The position numbers were made by a program, and so were the translations under genes. 64,000 nucleotides of DNA, from positions 1 through 64,000 of the forward strand of contig JAKIUU010000011.1 in the NCBI GenBank assembly GCA_021647405.1. The letters are read 5' to 3'. This DNA comes from Flavobacteriaceae bacterium (GTDB lineage Bacteria; Bacteroidota; Bacteroidia; Flavobacteriales; Flavobacteriaceae). The notes beneath the pieces are model-generated. The model did not search any database, was not told where the DNA came from, and saw only the letters and a list, made by a program, of their open reading frames with translations. Positions 7,532-15,521 of this stretch are shown one piece after another (positions within the stretch are counted from its first letter, which is position 1; each line of letters opens with the position of its first letter).

Positions 7532-8792
7532 AATTTCCAGTTGTTGTTAAATAATTAATTTTCGCCCATTCTAATTGTAAAGTATGGGTTTTTAAATTGG
7601 TTTTAGAGGTGTATAAATGGGTTAATTCTGTCAGATAGTCAGAGGTGGTAATTAAGCCGTTTCTGAGTTGCGCTTCGGCTGTTTTTAAAACCTGTTCACG
7701 CAGTGGAATAATGGCCTTATCGGTTTTGACAAGTTCTTTAAACGCGTCTATTTCGGCTGTTTGGTTCAAATTCTCAAGTGTTGTATTTAATTTAAAAACT
7801 TCTTTTTGGGTGTCTATAATATCCTGATTTATTTTTAAAGACTGACGTTGCTTTTTGGTTTTTTGCCAATCGAATATACGCCAGTTTAATTGCAAGCCTA
7901 CCATATAATAACCTGCAAAATTCTTATCGAATAAATTCAATCCCGGATTGCCGTAACCGCCTTGTGCAAAAGCCATAATTTTGGGTTTGTTACTTTTACT
8001 CAAGATATTGCTCTGTTGGTCTATTTGCTTTTTTTGAAGGTCAAAATAGTGCAGTTCGGGTCTTTTTAAAGAAGCCTTAGGTTGCCATAAGACAAGAGGC
8101 TTTTGCAATTTAACATTGGGATTAACTGGTGTGCCAATAAGTTTTGAAAGGCTTTTGAGCAAAGCCTTTTTAGTGGCGTCAATTTTAAAAACTTGTTGGT
8201 TAATAGTTAAAACTTCGGCATCTAGAATTGCTTGTGACGAAGCCAAGGCCGTACCGTATTTAACAGCGTTGTTCAGGTCGTTTAATTTTGCTTTAATCTG
8301 TGTTTTTTTATCCGTTAAGATTTGTCTTTTTTCGTCTATAATTAAACTGGAAAAGAACAGTGCATTGACGCGTTGTCGCAATTGGTAAAGCGCCACATCA
8401 ACGCTGCTTTTTTTAACTTTTGTTTCTAAGTTTTTGGCTTGGGTTTGGGCGTCTATTAAACCGCCGTTGTACAATAACTGATTGGCTGTAACGGTAGCCC
8501 TGTATTGATCTTTGTTGGGACTCGGAATAACGACACCGGGAATGTCAACAGGTACCGCTGTTACATCAGATTGGTAAGAAGCTTTAACCGAAAGGTCTAA
8601 TTGGGGCAATTTACCTTTGTTAATAACAGACACGTCAAGTGTGTTTTGTTGCGTCAATAGATTTTTTTGCTGTGTTAAGGGATAATTTTTATCTAATAAA
8701 CCATAGCATTGGTCTAAACTCAGTTTTTCTTGACCGTTGGCTATACCTCCGATAAGAATTAAAAGAATTGTAAAGATTTTTAGTTTTTTCAT
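7515..8792 (-). CDS. TolC-family outer membrane efflux protein
   Basis: A 425-residue protein with a signal peptide (cleavage near GIANGQ, about 21) and the OEP repeat: two long helical hairpins alternating with beta segments. One beta segment reads QYRATVTANQLLYNGGLID and another YYMVGLQLNWRIFDW, the paired strands found in TolC homologues. It overlaps the TetR gene upstream by 4 bp and the adaptor gene downstream, so all three are translationally coupled. Confidence 0.9.
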   Translation of the reverse strand: MKKLKIFTILLILIGGIANGQEKLSLDQCYGLLDKNYPLTQQKNLLTQQNTLDVSVINKGKLPQLDLSVKASYQSDVTAVPVDIPGVVIPSPNKDQYRATVTANQLLYNGGLIDAQTQAKNLETKVKKSSVDVALYQLRQRVNALFFSSLIIDEKRQILTDKKTQIKAKLNDLNNAVKYGTALASSQAILDAEVLTINQQVFKIDATKKALLKSLSKLIGTPVNPNVKLQKPLVLWQPKASLKRPELHYFDLQKKQIDQQSNILSKSNKPKIMAFAQGGYGNPGLNLFDKNFAGYYMVGLQLNWRIFDWQKTKKQRQSLKINQDIIDTQKEVFKLNTTLENLNQTAEIDAFKELVKTDKAIIPLREQVLKTAEAQLRNGLITTSDYLTELTHLYTSKTNLKTHTLQLEWAKINYLTTTGNYETSH

Positions 8793-9385
8793 TTTTTTAT
8801 AGCATTTATAATAAAATCGGCTACCATTGTTTTGCGCTCTTCAATTAAAACTTTGTAATCGGCTTCATTTAATTTGGTAAAGCCTTTTAAAAGCGGTGCG
8901 CCAATAAATGGAAACACAGTTAAGGACATAATATTTATAAACAATTGCTCAGGGCTTATGGTCCTGATTTTACCGTTTTTAACGGCTGTTTCTATTTGAT
9001 TTTTGAAAATATCAATATTCGGAAAACTGTTGTGCTGTACTAATTTTTCAGCAAAATCGGGATTCTGATTGAGTTCCTGTATAATAAATTTAGGGACATA
9101 CGGATGCGCCATAGCAAAGCTTATATAGCCCTTTGTAAAATGTTTAATTTTATCGAAAAGCGCTATTTCTGAGTTTAAAACAGCTCCTAATTTTGGTGCT
9201 ATTAAGCTAAAAGCTTGAAAAAACACCGCTTCGAAAAGCATTTGTTTACTGCGGTAATAATAATGGAGCAGGGCTTTATTAATACCCGCCTCATCGGCGA
9301 TTTCTTGCATGCGTGCACCCGTCATTCCCTTTTTCTGAAATACAGTTTTGGCGGCTTCTAATATTTTATGTTCGTTATTTTCCAT
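8789..9385 (-). CDS. TetR/AcrR-family transcriptional repressor of the ABC exporter operon
   Basis: A TetR regulator of 198 residues from the chosen start (MENNEHKILEAA). The N-terminal helix-turn-helix includes MTGARMQEIADEAGINKALLHYYYRSKQMLFEAVF. The C-terminal ligand and dimer domain has no specific match. An in-frame upstream ATG would add 11 residues, but those codons overlap the putative operator. It is the first gene of the operon and has a dyad just before its start, as expected for autoregulation. Confidence 0.88.
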   Translation of the reverse strand: MENNEHKILEAAKTVFQKKGMTGARMQEIADEAGINKALLHYYYRSKQMLFEAVFFQAFSLIAPKLGAVLNSEIALFDKIKHFTKGYISFAMAHPYVPKFIIQELNQNPDFAEKLVQHNSFPNIDIFKNQIETAVKNGKIRTISPEQLFINIMSLTVFPFIGAPLLKGFTKLNEADYKVLIEERKTMVADFIINAIKK

Positions 9386-9397
9386 ATTTACCAAATA

Positions 9398-9416
9398 GTT
9401 TAACCAAACGGTTAAC
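9398..9416. promoter_or_regulatory. Putative TetR operator
   Basis: TTAACC (9400-9405), AAAC and GGTTAA (9410-9415) form a perfect 6-bp dyad 13 bases before the TetR start. AACC-N4-GGTT dyads in the leader are typical TetR-family binding sites. It lies between the divergent TetR operon and serine hydrolase gene. Confidence 0.6.
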
Positions 9417-9454
9417 AAAAGTAATACCTTTTTTATAAATCACAAAATAAGTGC

Positions 9455-9462
9455 TACATTTG
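9455..9462 (+). promoter_or_regulatory. -7 promoter element for the serine hydrolase gene
   Basis: TACATTTG fits TAnnTTTG and lies 22 bp before the ATG at 9485. The upstream -33 box is poor. Confidence 0.45.
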
Positions 9463-9484
9463 TTACGCAAAAAATATTTTTAAA

Positions 9485-10828
9485 ATGAAAAAAAATCTAA
9501 AAGCAGTATTAGTTTTAGGTGTTATAGCCTTGTTTTATTTTGGTTATACCAATTATATCATGTTGGATGTTGTTACGGGGTTTTCGTCAAAAAGTGTGGC
9601 CTCAGGTGTGTTTTTAGCGCACCGCACCCAAGAATCTATTGAGAAAGGAGATAATGACATCCCCTCAATTGATATGGCAAAAAATACCGTTAATTTTGAA
9701 GAGAAATCGGTTACATCAAAGGTTTTTGGTCTTAAAAAACGCACCGCCATTTTTAGAGAAGGTTTGGGTGCTGTTTTAATGATTGATGGCGTTACAGACG
9801 ATTTAAAATATGAGATTCCAACGCGCAATTTCACTAAAATAAACAAACCGTATCCTTATGGCGATTTACCTCAAAAAGATACAGTTTTTACTGATGTTAA
9901 CTATACACTTGTAAAAAAAGCTGTGGCCGATGCTTTTGATAAACCCGGCGAAAATGTTAAAAGAACACGTTCGGTTTTGGTACTGTACAAAGACCATATC
10001 ATAGCCGAAAAATATGCCGAAGGATTTGATGTCAATACCCCGATGTTGGGCTGGTCTATGACCAAGAGTATTACGGCCACCATCTATGGTATCCTGCAAA
10101 AGCAAGGAAAATTGAATGTCAATCAGTCACATTTATTTAAAGAATGGGAAAATGACGACCGTGCCAATATTACTTTAAACGATTTGCTGCATATGAATAG
10201 TGGGTTGGAGTGGGATGAAAATTACGACAATTTGTCGGGTGTTACCCGTATGTTGTTTATGGATAAAGATATGAGTATGCGTCAACGTCAAAAACCGGCT
10301 AAATACAAACCCGATACGCATTGGTATTATTCCTCAGGCACTACTAACTTGCTTTCGGGTTGGTTGCGTACACAGTTTAAAACACATCAAGAATACTTAG
10401 ACTTTTGGTACACCGATTTACTTGATAAAATAGGTATGCACAGTGCTTTAATAGAAACCGATTTGGCAGGTAATTATGTAGGTTCTTCGTACGGTTGGGC
10501 TACCACCCGCGATTGGGCAAAATTTGGCACCCTAAATTTACATTACGGCAATTGGGATGGCGCACAAATTATTGACACCACTTGGGTAAATTATATAAAA
10601 ACACCCACCAACACTTCTAATGGGCGTTACGGGGCGCACTTTTGGCTTAATGCCGGCGGTATTTATCCCGATGTACCCAAAGATATGTTTAGTTGTAATG
10701 GTTTTCAGGGTCAAATGGTTTTTATGATACCGTCTAAAAATTTGGTTGTTGTAAGAACAGGCTTAACCGAAAGTCCCGACTTTGATTTTAATGCCTTTTT
10801 AAAAGGGATTTTGGCGGGGGTGAATTGA
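9485..10828 (+). CDS. Serine hydrolase, beta-lactamase class C / penicillin-binding family
   Basis: A 447-residue protein with an N-terminal membrane anchor or signal (residues 5-25), then an AmpC-like fold from about 130. The SxxK motif is SMTK (Ser191, Lys194), and the second motif region is WYYSSGTTN, with Tyr-x-(S/N) geometry. The C-terminal part (GAHFWLN, then CNGFQGQMVFMIPSKNLVVVRTG) is typical of 6-aminohexanoate-dimer-hydrolase/esterase-like members. It probably cleaves an ester or amide in the periplasm; beta-lactamase activity cannot be assumed. It is divergent from the TetR operon and may share its control region. Confidence 0.85.
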   Translation: MKKNLKAVLVLGVIALFYFGYTNYIMLDVVTGFSSKSVASGVFLAHRTQESIEKGDNDIPSIDMAKNTVNFEEKSVTSKVFGLKKRTAIFREGLGAVLMIDGVTDDLKYEIPTRNFTKINKPYPYGDLPQKDTVFTDVNYTLVKKAVADAFDKPGENVKRTRSVLVLYKDHIIAEKYAEGFDVNTPMLGWSMTKSITATIYGILQKQGKLNVNQSHLFKEWENDDRANITLNDLLHMNSGLEWDENYDNLSGVTRMLFMDKDMSMRQRQKPAKYKPDTHWYYSSGTTNLLSGWLRTQFKTHQEYLDFWYTDLLDKIGMHSALIETDLAGNYVGSSYGWATTRDWAKFGTLNLHYGNWDGAQIIDTTWVNYIKTPTNTSNGRYGAHFWLNAGGIYPDVPKDMFSCNGFQGQMVFMIPSKNLVVVRTGLTESPDFDFNAFLKGILAGVN

Positions 10829-10854
10829 GTAAAGTTAGGACTAAAAAAATGTAA

Positions 10855-11628
10855 ATGAACTGGATAATTTCTGCGAATTCAAATATTTATGACCACTCAA
10901 GCTCTTTTGAGCATTTTGGTTTTATAGATTGGCGACAAGGGAAAAATAAATTTAAAATTGGTGATACAGTATATATTTATTGTACTCGCCCACTTAAAAT
11001 GATTCAATACAAATGTCTTGTTAAAAAGACAGATTTAAATTCTTCTGAAATTCGTAACGACAAAGAATATTGGAAAGATATAGATGAATATTTGAAATCT
11101 ATTGAAGGAAAGTTTATGCGTCTTAAACTAATTGAGCAAGTGTCTAATGACAAAATGAGATTGAATGCTTTAAAAGAAAATGGATTAAAATCCGCACCAC
11201 AAGGTCCAATTAAGATTAAGAATAATGAACTTCTCAATTATATAGAAACCTATTTTACTGACAATTACCAAACAGACTATTTTCCTGATTTGATAAGTGA
11301 AGAAGGAGAAGAATATGAAGGTACAAAAAAGACAATTTCAGTTAACAAATATGAGAGAAGTTCAAAAGCAAGAGAAAATGCAATTGAATTTCACGGATTG
11401 AATTGCAAAGTTTGCGGAATAAATTTTGTAAATAAGTACGGTAAAATAGGAGAAGATTTTATTCATATTCACCATTTAATTCCGATTCACGAAATAGGAA
11501 TAAATTATAAGATTGATTACAAAACAGATTTGATTCCTGTTTGTCCGAATTGCCACGCAATGCTTCACCGGAAAATTAATGGTGCAGAACCAACAATTGA
11601 TGAATTGAAAAAAATGATAGATGAATGA
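10855..11628 (+). CDS. EVE-like domain fused to HNH endonuclease (putative modification-dependent restriction enzyme)
   Basis: A 257-residue protein. Residues 1-135 resemble an EVE/PUA-like reader (start MNWIISANS, then FKIGDTVYIYCTRP and a basic strand). Residues 165-245 are an HNH nuclease with zinc-type pairs C184-x2-C187 and C230-x2-C233. The HIHHLIP box gives H206/H207, followed by N232 and H234. EVE and SRA-like readers fused to HNH domains are known or predicted type IV restriction enzymes that recognise modified DNA bases. The gene stands alone beside the toxin-antitoxin operon, so it is probably acquired defence cargo. The EVE call is from pattern reading and less certain than the HNH call. 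Confidence 0.75.
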   Translation: MNWIISANSNIYDHSSSFEHFGFIDWRQGKNKFKIGDTVYIYCTRPLKMIQYKCLVKKTDLNSSEIRNDKEYWKDIDEYLKSIEGKFMRLKLIEQVSNDKMRLNALKENGLKSAPQGPIKIKNNELLNYIETYFTDNYQTDYFPDLISEEGEEYEGTKKTISVNKYERSSKARENAIEFHGLNCKVCGINFVNKYGKIGEDFIHIHHLIPIHEIGINYKIDYKTDLIPVCPNCHAMLHRKINGAEPTIDELKKMIDE

Positions 11629-11791
11629 AAAACGTTGCCAAGCAATAGTTTTAAAATTTTCTTAATTATGTGACGTTTGTTTCTGTAATTTTTGCTTTGT
11701 CGGTTCTAAACCTTGATAGTACCTAAATTGGAGGGGACTTATTATTTTTTGCATGCCTGTAGGTTTAATTAATGCCACCCAATATATTTTC

Positions 11792-11886
11792 TTAAAACAC
11801 CTCAAGCTCCAAAAAAACAGAAACACTTGATAGTTTTTATAGCTACCTAAAACCAAAAAACTTTCTAATTTTATATCTTTAAACAT
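11792..11886 (-). pseudogene. Decayed copy of the 3' end of the outer-membrane protein gene at 13453-13992
   Basis: Read on the minus strand in the frame ending with TAA at 11794-11792, this stretch gives RKFFGF, two stops, then KLSSVSVFLELEVF. The intact gene ends RKQFGF, then DKISSVSIFLEFEVF, with exactly the same spacing. At the DNA level about 37 of the first 43 bases around the stop match 13451-13493. Two in-frame stops show it is dead. It has the same orientation as the intact copy and lies on the other side of the hip operon. Confidence 0.7.
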
Positions 11887-11909
11887 ATAAAAAGCATTTA
11901 TTTATTTAA

Positions 11910-11971
11910 ATTATATTTAAATACATATAATTTATTATATTTGTATAATATTATATTTAAAAGCATATAAT
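11910..11971 (+). promoter_or_regulatory. hip operon promoter with two HipB-type operators
   Basis: Two 22-bp repeats (11910-11931 and 11950-11971, 20 of 22 identical) start exactly 40 bp apart. Each is a perfect dyad ATTATAT-N8-ATATAAT. Classical E. coli HipB operators are TATCC-N8-GGATA, with the same 8-bp spacer. A -7 element TATATTTG (11936-11943) sits between them, and the second repeat runs into the hipB ATG at 11970. Binding there should shut off the promoter and allow autoregulation. Confidence 0.72.
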
Positions 11972-12179
11972 GAAACAATTAGAAAAATTTGTAAAGCAAC
12001 GTAGAAAAGAAGTGAATTTAACTCAAGAAGAATTCGCAGAACGCGCCGGTGTTGCGTTAACTGTAATTCGTAAAATTGAGCAAGGTAAAACCAACCTAAA
12101 TATGGATAAGGTTAATCTTGTATTGCGCATGTTTGGTCATATATTAGCGCCAGTAAACAGTAAAGAACTAGGAGAATGA
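11970..12179 (+). CDS. hipB: HipB-like XRE-family antitoxin and autorepressor
   Basis: A 69-residue protein that is almost entirely an XRE/Cro helix-turn-helix (VNLTQEEFAERAGVALTVIRKIEQGK, residues 15-40), followed by a short dimerisation tail (LRMFGHILAPV). This is the size and form of the y4mF/HipB family partner of HipA kinases. Its stop overlaps the hipS start by 4 bp (ATGA). It probably binds the two N8 dyads upstream and helps hold the toxin inactive. Confidence 0.85.
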   Translation: MKQLEKFVKQRRKEVNLTQEEFAERAGVALTVIRKIEQGKTNLNMDKVNLVLRMFGHILAPVNSKELGE

Positions 12180-12508
12180 GACAAGGAAAAGTAACTTATA
12201 AAGATAAATTAGCAGGGATTATTACCGAAACAAACGACGGTGAGTTTATCTTTCAATACGACAAACAATACGTAAAAAATTATCCAACAAAGTTTATCAC
12301 GTTCACCATGCCTGTGTCTGATAAACCTTATACCGATAAACGATTGTTCCCCTTTTTTGAAGGTTTAATTCCAGAAGGTTGGCTATTGGAAATTGCCTCC
12401 AGAAACTGGAAAATAAACAAGAACGATCGCATGGGATTATTGTTAGCATGTTGCCAAAATTGCATTGGTGCAGTAAGTGTAGAACCAATACCCGAAAAAG
12501 ATGAATAA
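12176..12508 (+). CDS. hipS: HipS-like protein (stand-alone HipA N-terminal subdomain)
   Basis: A 110-residue protein corresponding to the N-subdomain 1 normally fused to HipA kinases. It has the characteristic FFEGLIPEGWLL segment with Trp69, then NDRMGLLLACCQNCIGAVSVEP. In the E. coli O127 HipBST system this separate subunit (HipS) is the actual antitoxin and places a Trp near the HipT active site; Trp69 is at a comparable place. It overlaps hipB by 4 bp and hipT by 8 bp, so a fixed expression ratio is likely. Confidence 0.82.
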   Translation: MRQGKVTYKDKLAGIITETNDGEFIFQYDKQYVKNYPTKFITFTMPVSDKPYTDKRLFPFFEGLIPEGWLLEIASRNWKINKNDRMGLLLACCQNCIGAVSVEPIPEKDE

Positions 12509-13442
12509 TAAGTGTTTATATTGTTACGAGTTTCTTGATGTTGAGAAAGACTTTCACAAGAAGTGCTGTCTAGAATTTTTTGGCACTAAAACCCCTCCAA
12601 AAACCCCATATTCTTTAAATCAAATGGCTGACTTAGCTAAGAATGTTGTTGAGCGTAGTATCGCAGTACCGGGTGTACAGGCTAAATTATCTATGTCTCT
12701 TGTAAAAGAGACTCAGGATAATTTAGATAATAGGTTAACAGTAATTGGCGCACTCCAAGGTCAGTATATTTTTAAACCGCCATCAGCTCAATTTATTGAA
12801 ATGCCAAAAAACGAGCATGTAACCATGAGAATTGCAGAAGCATTTGGAATTCGTGTGGTGCTATCAAGTTTGATACGTTTAAAGTCTGGAGAGCTATCTT
12901 ACATTACCAAAAGAATTGACCGAGCTAAAAATGGAGAAAAAATACATATGTTAGATATGTTTCAAATAACAGAAGCTTTTGATAAGTACAAAAGTTCTAT
13001 GGAGAAAATAGGTAAAGCCATTCACAATTATTCAAGTAATACTTTACTGGATAAAATATTTTATTTTGAACTAGTTGTTTTTAGTTTTTTAACAGGAAAC
13101 AACGATATGCATCTTAAGAATTTTTCTATGATTGAAAGTGTTTCTGGTTGGGTATTGGCTCCTGCCTACGATTTACTGAATGTAAATATCGTTAATCCAG
13201 AAGATGATGAGGAGCTTGCACTTACGCTTGAAGGTAAAAAAAAGAAACTAAAATGGGAACATTTTGAACGCCTAGGAAAAGGATTGGAACTGACAGATAA
13301 GCAAATTCAGGCTGTATTTAATCGCATGATAAAATACAAACCAAAGGCTATAGAATGGATTGACAAATCTTTTTTATCAAAGGAAATGAAAAAAAAGTAT
13401 TCTGAATTAATTTTGGAGAGGTATAAAAGATTAAGTGAATAG
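12501..13442 (+). CDS. hipT: HipT-like serine/threonine kinase toxin (HipA C-terminal domain)
   Basis: A 313-residue HipA-fold kinase lacking the N-subdomain. Residues 1-25 carry a Cys/His cluster (C5, C8, H19, C22, C23) that could bind zinc. The Gly-rich loop region is SIAVPGVQAK (53-62), where S53-I54-A55 lies at the place of the S-I-S autophosphorylation motif of HipT. The catalytic loop is NNDMHLKN (D202, K206, N207) and the metal-binding Asp is in PAYDLL (D224). All catalytic residues are present, so it should be active. HipA phosphorylates GltX and HipT of O127 phosphorylates TrpS; the target here is unknown. Confidence 0.85.
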   Translation: MNNKCLYCYEFLDVEKDFHKKCCLEFFGTKTPPKTPYSLNQMADLAKNVVERSIAVPGVQAKLSMSLVKETQDNLDNRLTVIGALQGQYIFKPPSAQFIEMPKNEHVTMRIAEAFGIRVVLSSLIRLKSGELSYITKRIDRAKNGEKIHMLDMFQITEAFDKYKSSMEKIGKAIHNYSSNTLLDKIFYFELVVFSFLTGNNDMHLKNFSMIESVSGWVLAPAYDLLNVNIVNPEDDEELALTLEGKKKKLKWEHFERLGKGLELTDKQIQAVFNRMIKYKPKAIEWIDKSFLSKEMKKKYSELILERYKRLSE

Positions 13443-13452
13443 AAACAACGTC

Positions 13453-13992
13453 TTAAAACACTTCAAACTCTAAAAAAATAGACACACTAGATATCTTATC
13501 TTGTCTGAGAAAACCGAATTGTTTGCGTGTAAAATCCAATCCGATAAGAAACGAATTGCGGTAATCGGCATCATAAATTTGAAAGCCTAAACCCGCTTTA
13601 TAAAAACCGCCTCTTTCAAAATTGTCGTTTAATTTTAACAAACGCCCATAACCACCACGTATAAAGAAATTGTCTTCATATTCAAACAGCACATAACGCA
13701 AACTCACATAAGCAGGTAAAAAATTGAGGTTTTGTTTAAGATGTCCTTCGTATTCTAAATTGAGACCGGCACTAAATCGGCCGTCAATCTGCAAGCCAAA
13801 AGTATTGTTAAAAAAGAAGGCATTTAGAATTATTAAACCTTCACTATCGGGGTTACCAAGTTCAAAATTTTCGTTGGTTGTTAAGGTCCCTGCTATGGAA
13901 ATTTTATAGAAAAGTCCTTTGGTTTTATCGTCGTCCTGCGAAAAAGTTTTTAAAAAGAGCAATAAAAAAAGTAGTGTTATGCGATATTTCAT
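13453..13992 (-). CDS. Outer membrane beta-barrel protein, function unknown
   Basis: A 179-residue protein with a signal peptide (cleaved after LKTFSQ, about 19) and alternating hydrophobic strands ending in aromatic Phe (FLEFEVF), the C-terminal signature of outer-membrane barrels. About eight strands fit the length. The hip operon converges on it with only 10 bp between. Its last ~30 codons exist in a second, decayed copy at 11792-11886. It is separated from sufD by 161 bp that hold a hairpin. Confidence 0.75.
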   Translation of the reverse strand: MKYRITLLFLLLFLKTFSQDDDKTKGLFYKISIAGTLTTNENFELGNPDSEGLIILNAFFFNNTFGLQIDGRFSAGLNLEYEGHLKQNLNFLPAYVSLRYVLFEYEDNFFIRGGYGRLLKLNDNFERGGFYKAGLGFQIYDADYRNSFLIGLDFTRKQFGFLRQDKISSVSIFLEFEVF

Positions 13993-14073
13993 CTGGTTTT
14001 AAATTGTTGACAGAAAGTTTACAACAACTATACCAAAAATCGCATTAGTTTGAACAGTTTTTATTCAACGTCA

Positions 14074-14116
14074 CTTCGAGTTTTTCAAAATTTTAATTTT
14101 GAAAAGTATCGAGAAG
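14074..14116. repeat. Inverted repeat downstream of sufD
   Basis: TTTTCAAAAT pairs with ATTTTGAAAA (about 14082-14105), flanked by partly complementary CTTCGAG and CGAGAAG arms. It resembles dispersed flavobacterial intergenic repeats with TCGAG-type arms and could act as the sufD 3' hairpin. Confidence 0.5.
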
Positions 14117-14153
14117 AGATTCTTCCCTTCAAGGAGCTTAAGAGACGCTAGAG

Positions 14154-15476
14154 TTACAAATCAAAGCCCAAATTCACGCCTAATTTTAAAGCAATCAGTT
14201 TGGTAATGCGGTTTTTTAAAGCGGGAATTTTTATTTTATCGAGTACATCGTTGCTAAAGGCATATAACAATAGGGCTTGGGCTTCTTCTTTGGGAATACC
14301 TCTGGTACGCAGGTAAAACAGTGCGTCTTCATCTAATTGCCCAATAGTACAACCGTGAGAACATTTAACGTCATCGGCAAAAATTTCCAATTGCGGTTTG
14401 GCATTTATAGTGGCCCCATCGTGTAACAAAATATTGTTATTTTGCTGAAATGCGTTTGTTTTTTGGGCTTCTTTGTGTACCAAAACCTTACCGTTAAAAA
14501 CACCAGTAGCTCTATCGGCATAAATACCTTTATAATTTTGATGACTCTCGCAATCGGGTGTTTTATGATTGACCAAAGTATTGTGATCTACGTGTTGCTT
14601 ATCGCCAATAATGGTCACACCGTTGAGGTTAGAGGTAATATGTGTGCCGTTATGATAGAATTTTAAGTTGTTACGCGTGAGTTTAGCACCGAACGAAAAA
14701 GTATTGACCGAAGCGATACTGTTTTGCTTTTGCGAAACATAAGTACTGTCAATTAAAGAAGCCGATTGCTTGTCATTCTGAATTTTATAATAATCGATAA
14801 TGGCACGCTTTTGAACAAATATTTCGGTTACTGCATTGGTAAGGGTTGCATTTTCTGACAGACTTTGATGGCGTTCAATAATTTGAACATGCGCATTTTC
14901 GCCTACAATTATTAGATTACGCGGTTGTAAAAGGACGTCTTGGCTGTTGCCAGTGCTAAAGTGTAAAATCTGAATAGGTTTGGGTAAAACCGTGTTTTTT
15001 GGGATGTTAATATAGGCCCCCTCGTTTGTAAAAGCCGTATTTAAGGCTGTAAGATTATCGTTTTTGTTGGCAATGGTATTAAAATAATGGTCTATTGTCA
15101 TTTTGTATTTGGGCTTTTTAATAGCCGATGACAACAGGCAAATATCGCAGCCTTCGTGTGTGGTTTCAGATAAAAACGAGCTGTAAACACCATCTACAAA
15201 CACCACCTTGTAGCTGTCTATTTCGTGAATAAAAAAGCGTTTAACATCTTTTAGTTCGATGTTATTTTCCATTTCTGGAAACAAGTTATAATCGGTATTT
15301 AAAACAGCTTTTAATGAGGTGTATTTCCAATCCTCGTCTTTTTTAGTGGGGAAACCTACTTTTTCAAATTGGTTAAAAGCTTCGGTGCGCTCTTGATGTA
15401 CCTTTGAGTCTAAATCGGCTAATCCGGTATTTTCGAAAGCTAAAAACGAACCTATTAATTTATCTTTTAATTCCAT
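14154..15476 (-). CDS. sufD: Fe-S cluster assembly scaffold subunit SufD
   Basis: A 440-residue SufB/SufD-family protein. The C-terminal SufBD core contains HNGTHITSNLNGVTIIGDKQHVDHNT, then CESHQNYKGIYADRATGVFNGKVLV and KCSHGCTIGQLDEDALFYLRTRGI, the typical SufD beta-helix signature. The N-terminal region has the DEDWKYTSL segment found in SufD. With SufB and SufC it forms the SufBC2D complex that builds Fe-S clusters. It comes last in this suf cluster, and no sufS or sufE follows within the window. Confidence 0.95.
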   Translation of the reverse strand: MELKDKLIGSFLAFENTGLADLDSKVHQERTEAFNQFEKVGFPTKKDEDWKYTSLKAVLNTDYNLFPEMENNIELKDVKRFFIHEIDSYKVVFVDGVYSSFLSETTHEGCDICLLSSAIKKPKYKMTIDHYFNTIANKNDNLTALNTAFTNEGAYINIPKNTVLPKPIQILHFSTGNSQDVLLQPRNLIIVGENAHVQIIERHQSLSENATLTNAVTEIFVQKRAIIDYYKIQNDKQSASLIDSTYVSQKQNSIASVNTFSFGAKLTRNNLKFYHNGTHITSNLNGVTIIGDKQHVDHNTLVNHKTPDCESHQNYKGIYADRATGVFNGKVLVHKEAQKTNAFQQNNNILLHDGATINAKPQLEIFADDVKCSHGCTIGQLDEDALFYLRTRGIPKEEAQALLLYAFSNDVLDKIKIPALKNRITKLIALKLGVNLGFDL

Positions 15477-15521
15477 TGTTGTTCTTTGTTGTTCCGCGTT
15501 TTGTGTTCTGTTGTTTCGTGT

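Noticed and set aside
11629..11661. Integron attC-like site after the EVE-HNH gene (AACGTTG core)
   Set aside because: Only one half of a possible core pair is readable and there is no integrase; too little evidence.
11662..11886. 74-codon minus-strand frame read as a protein
   Set aside because: It overlaps the decayed copy of the outer-membrane protein gene end in a different frame; the true homology is in the frame that has stops.
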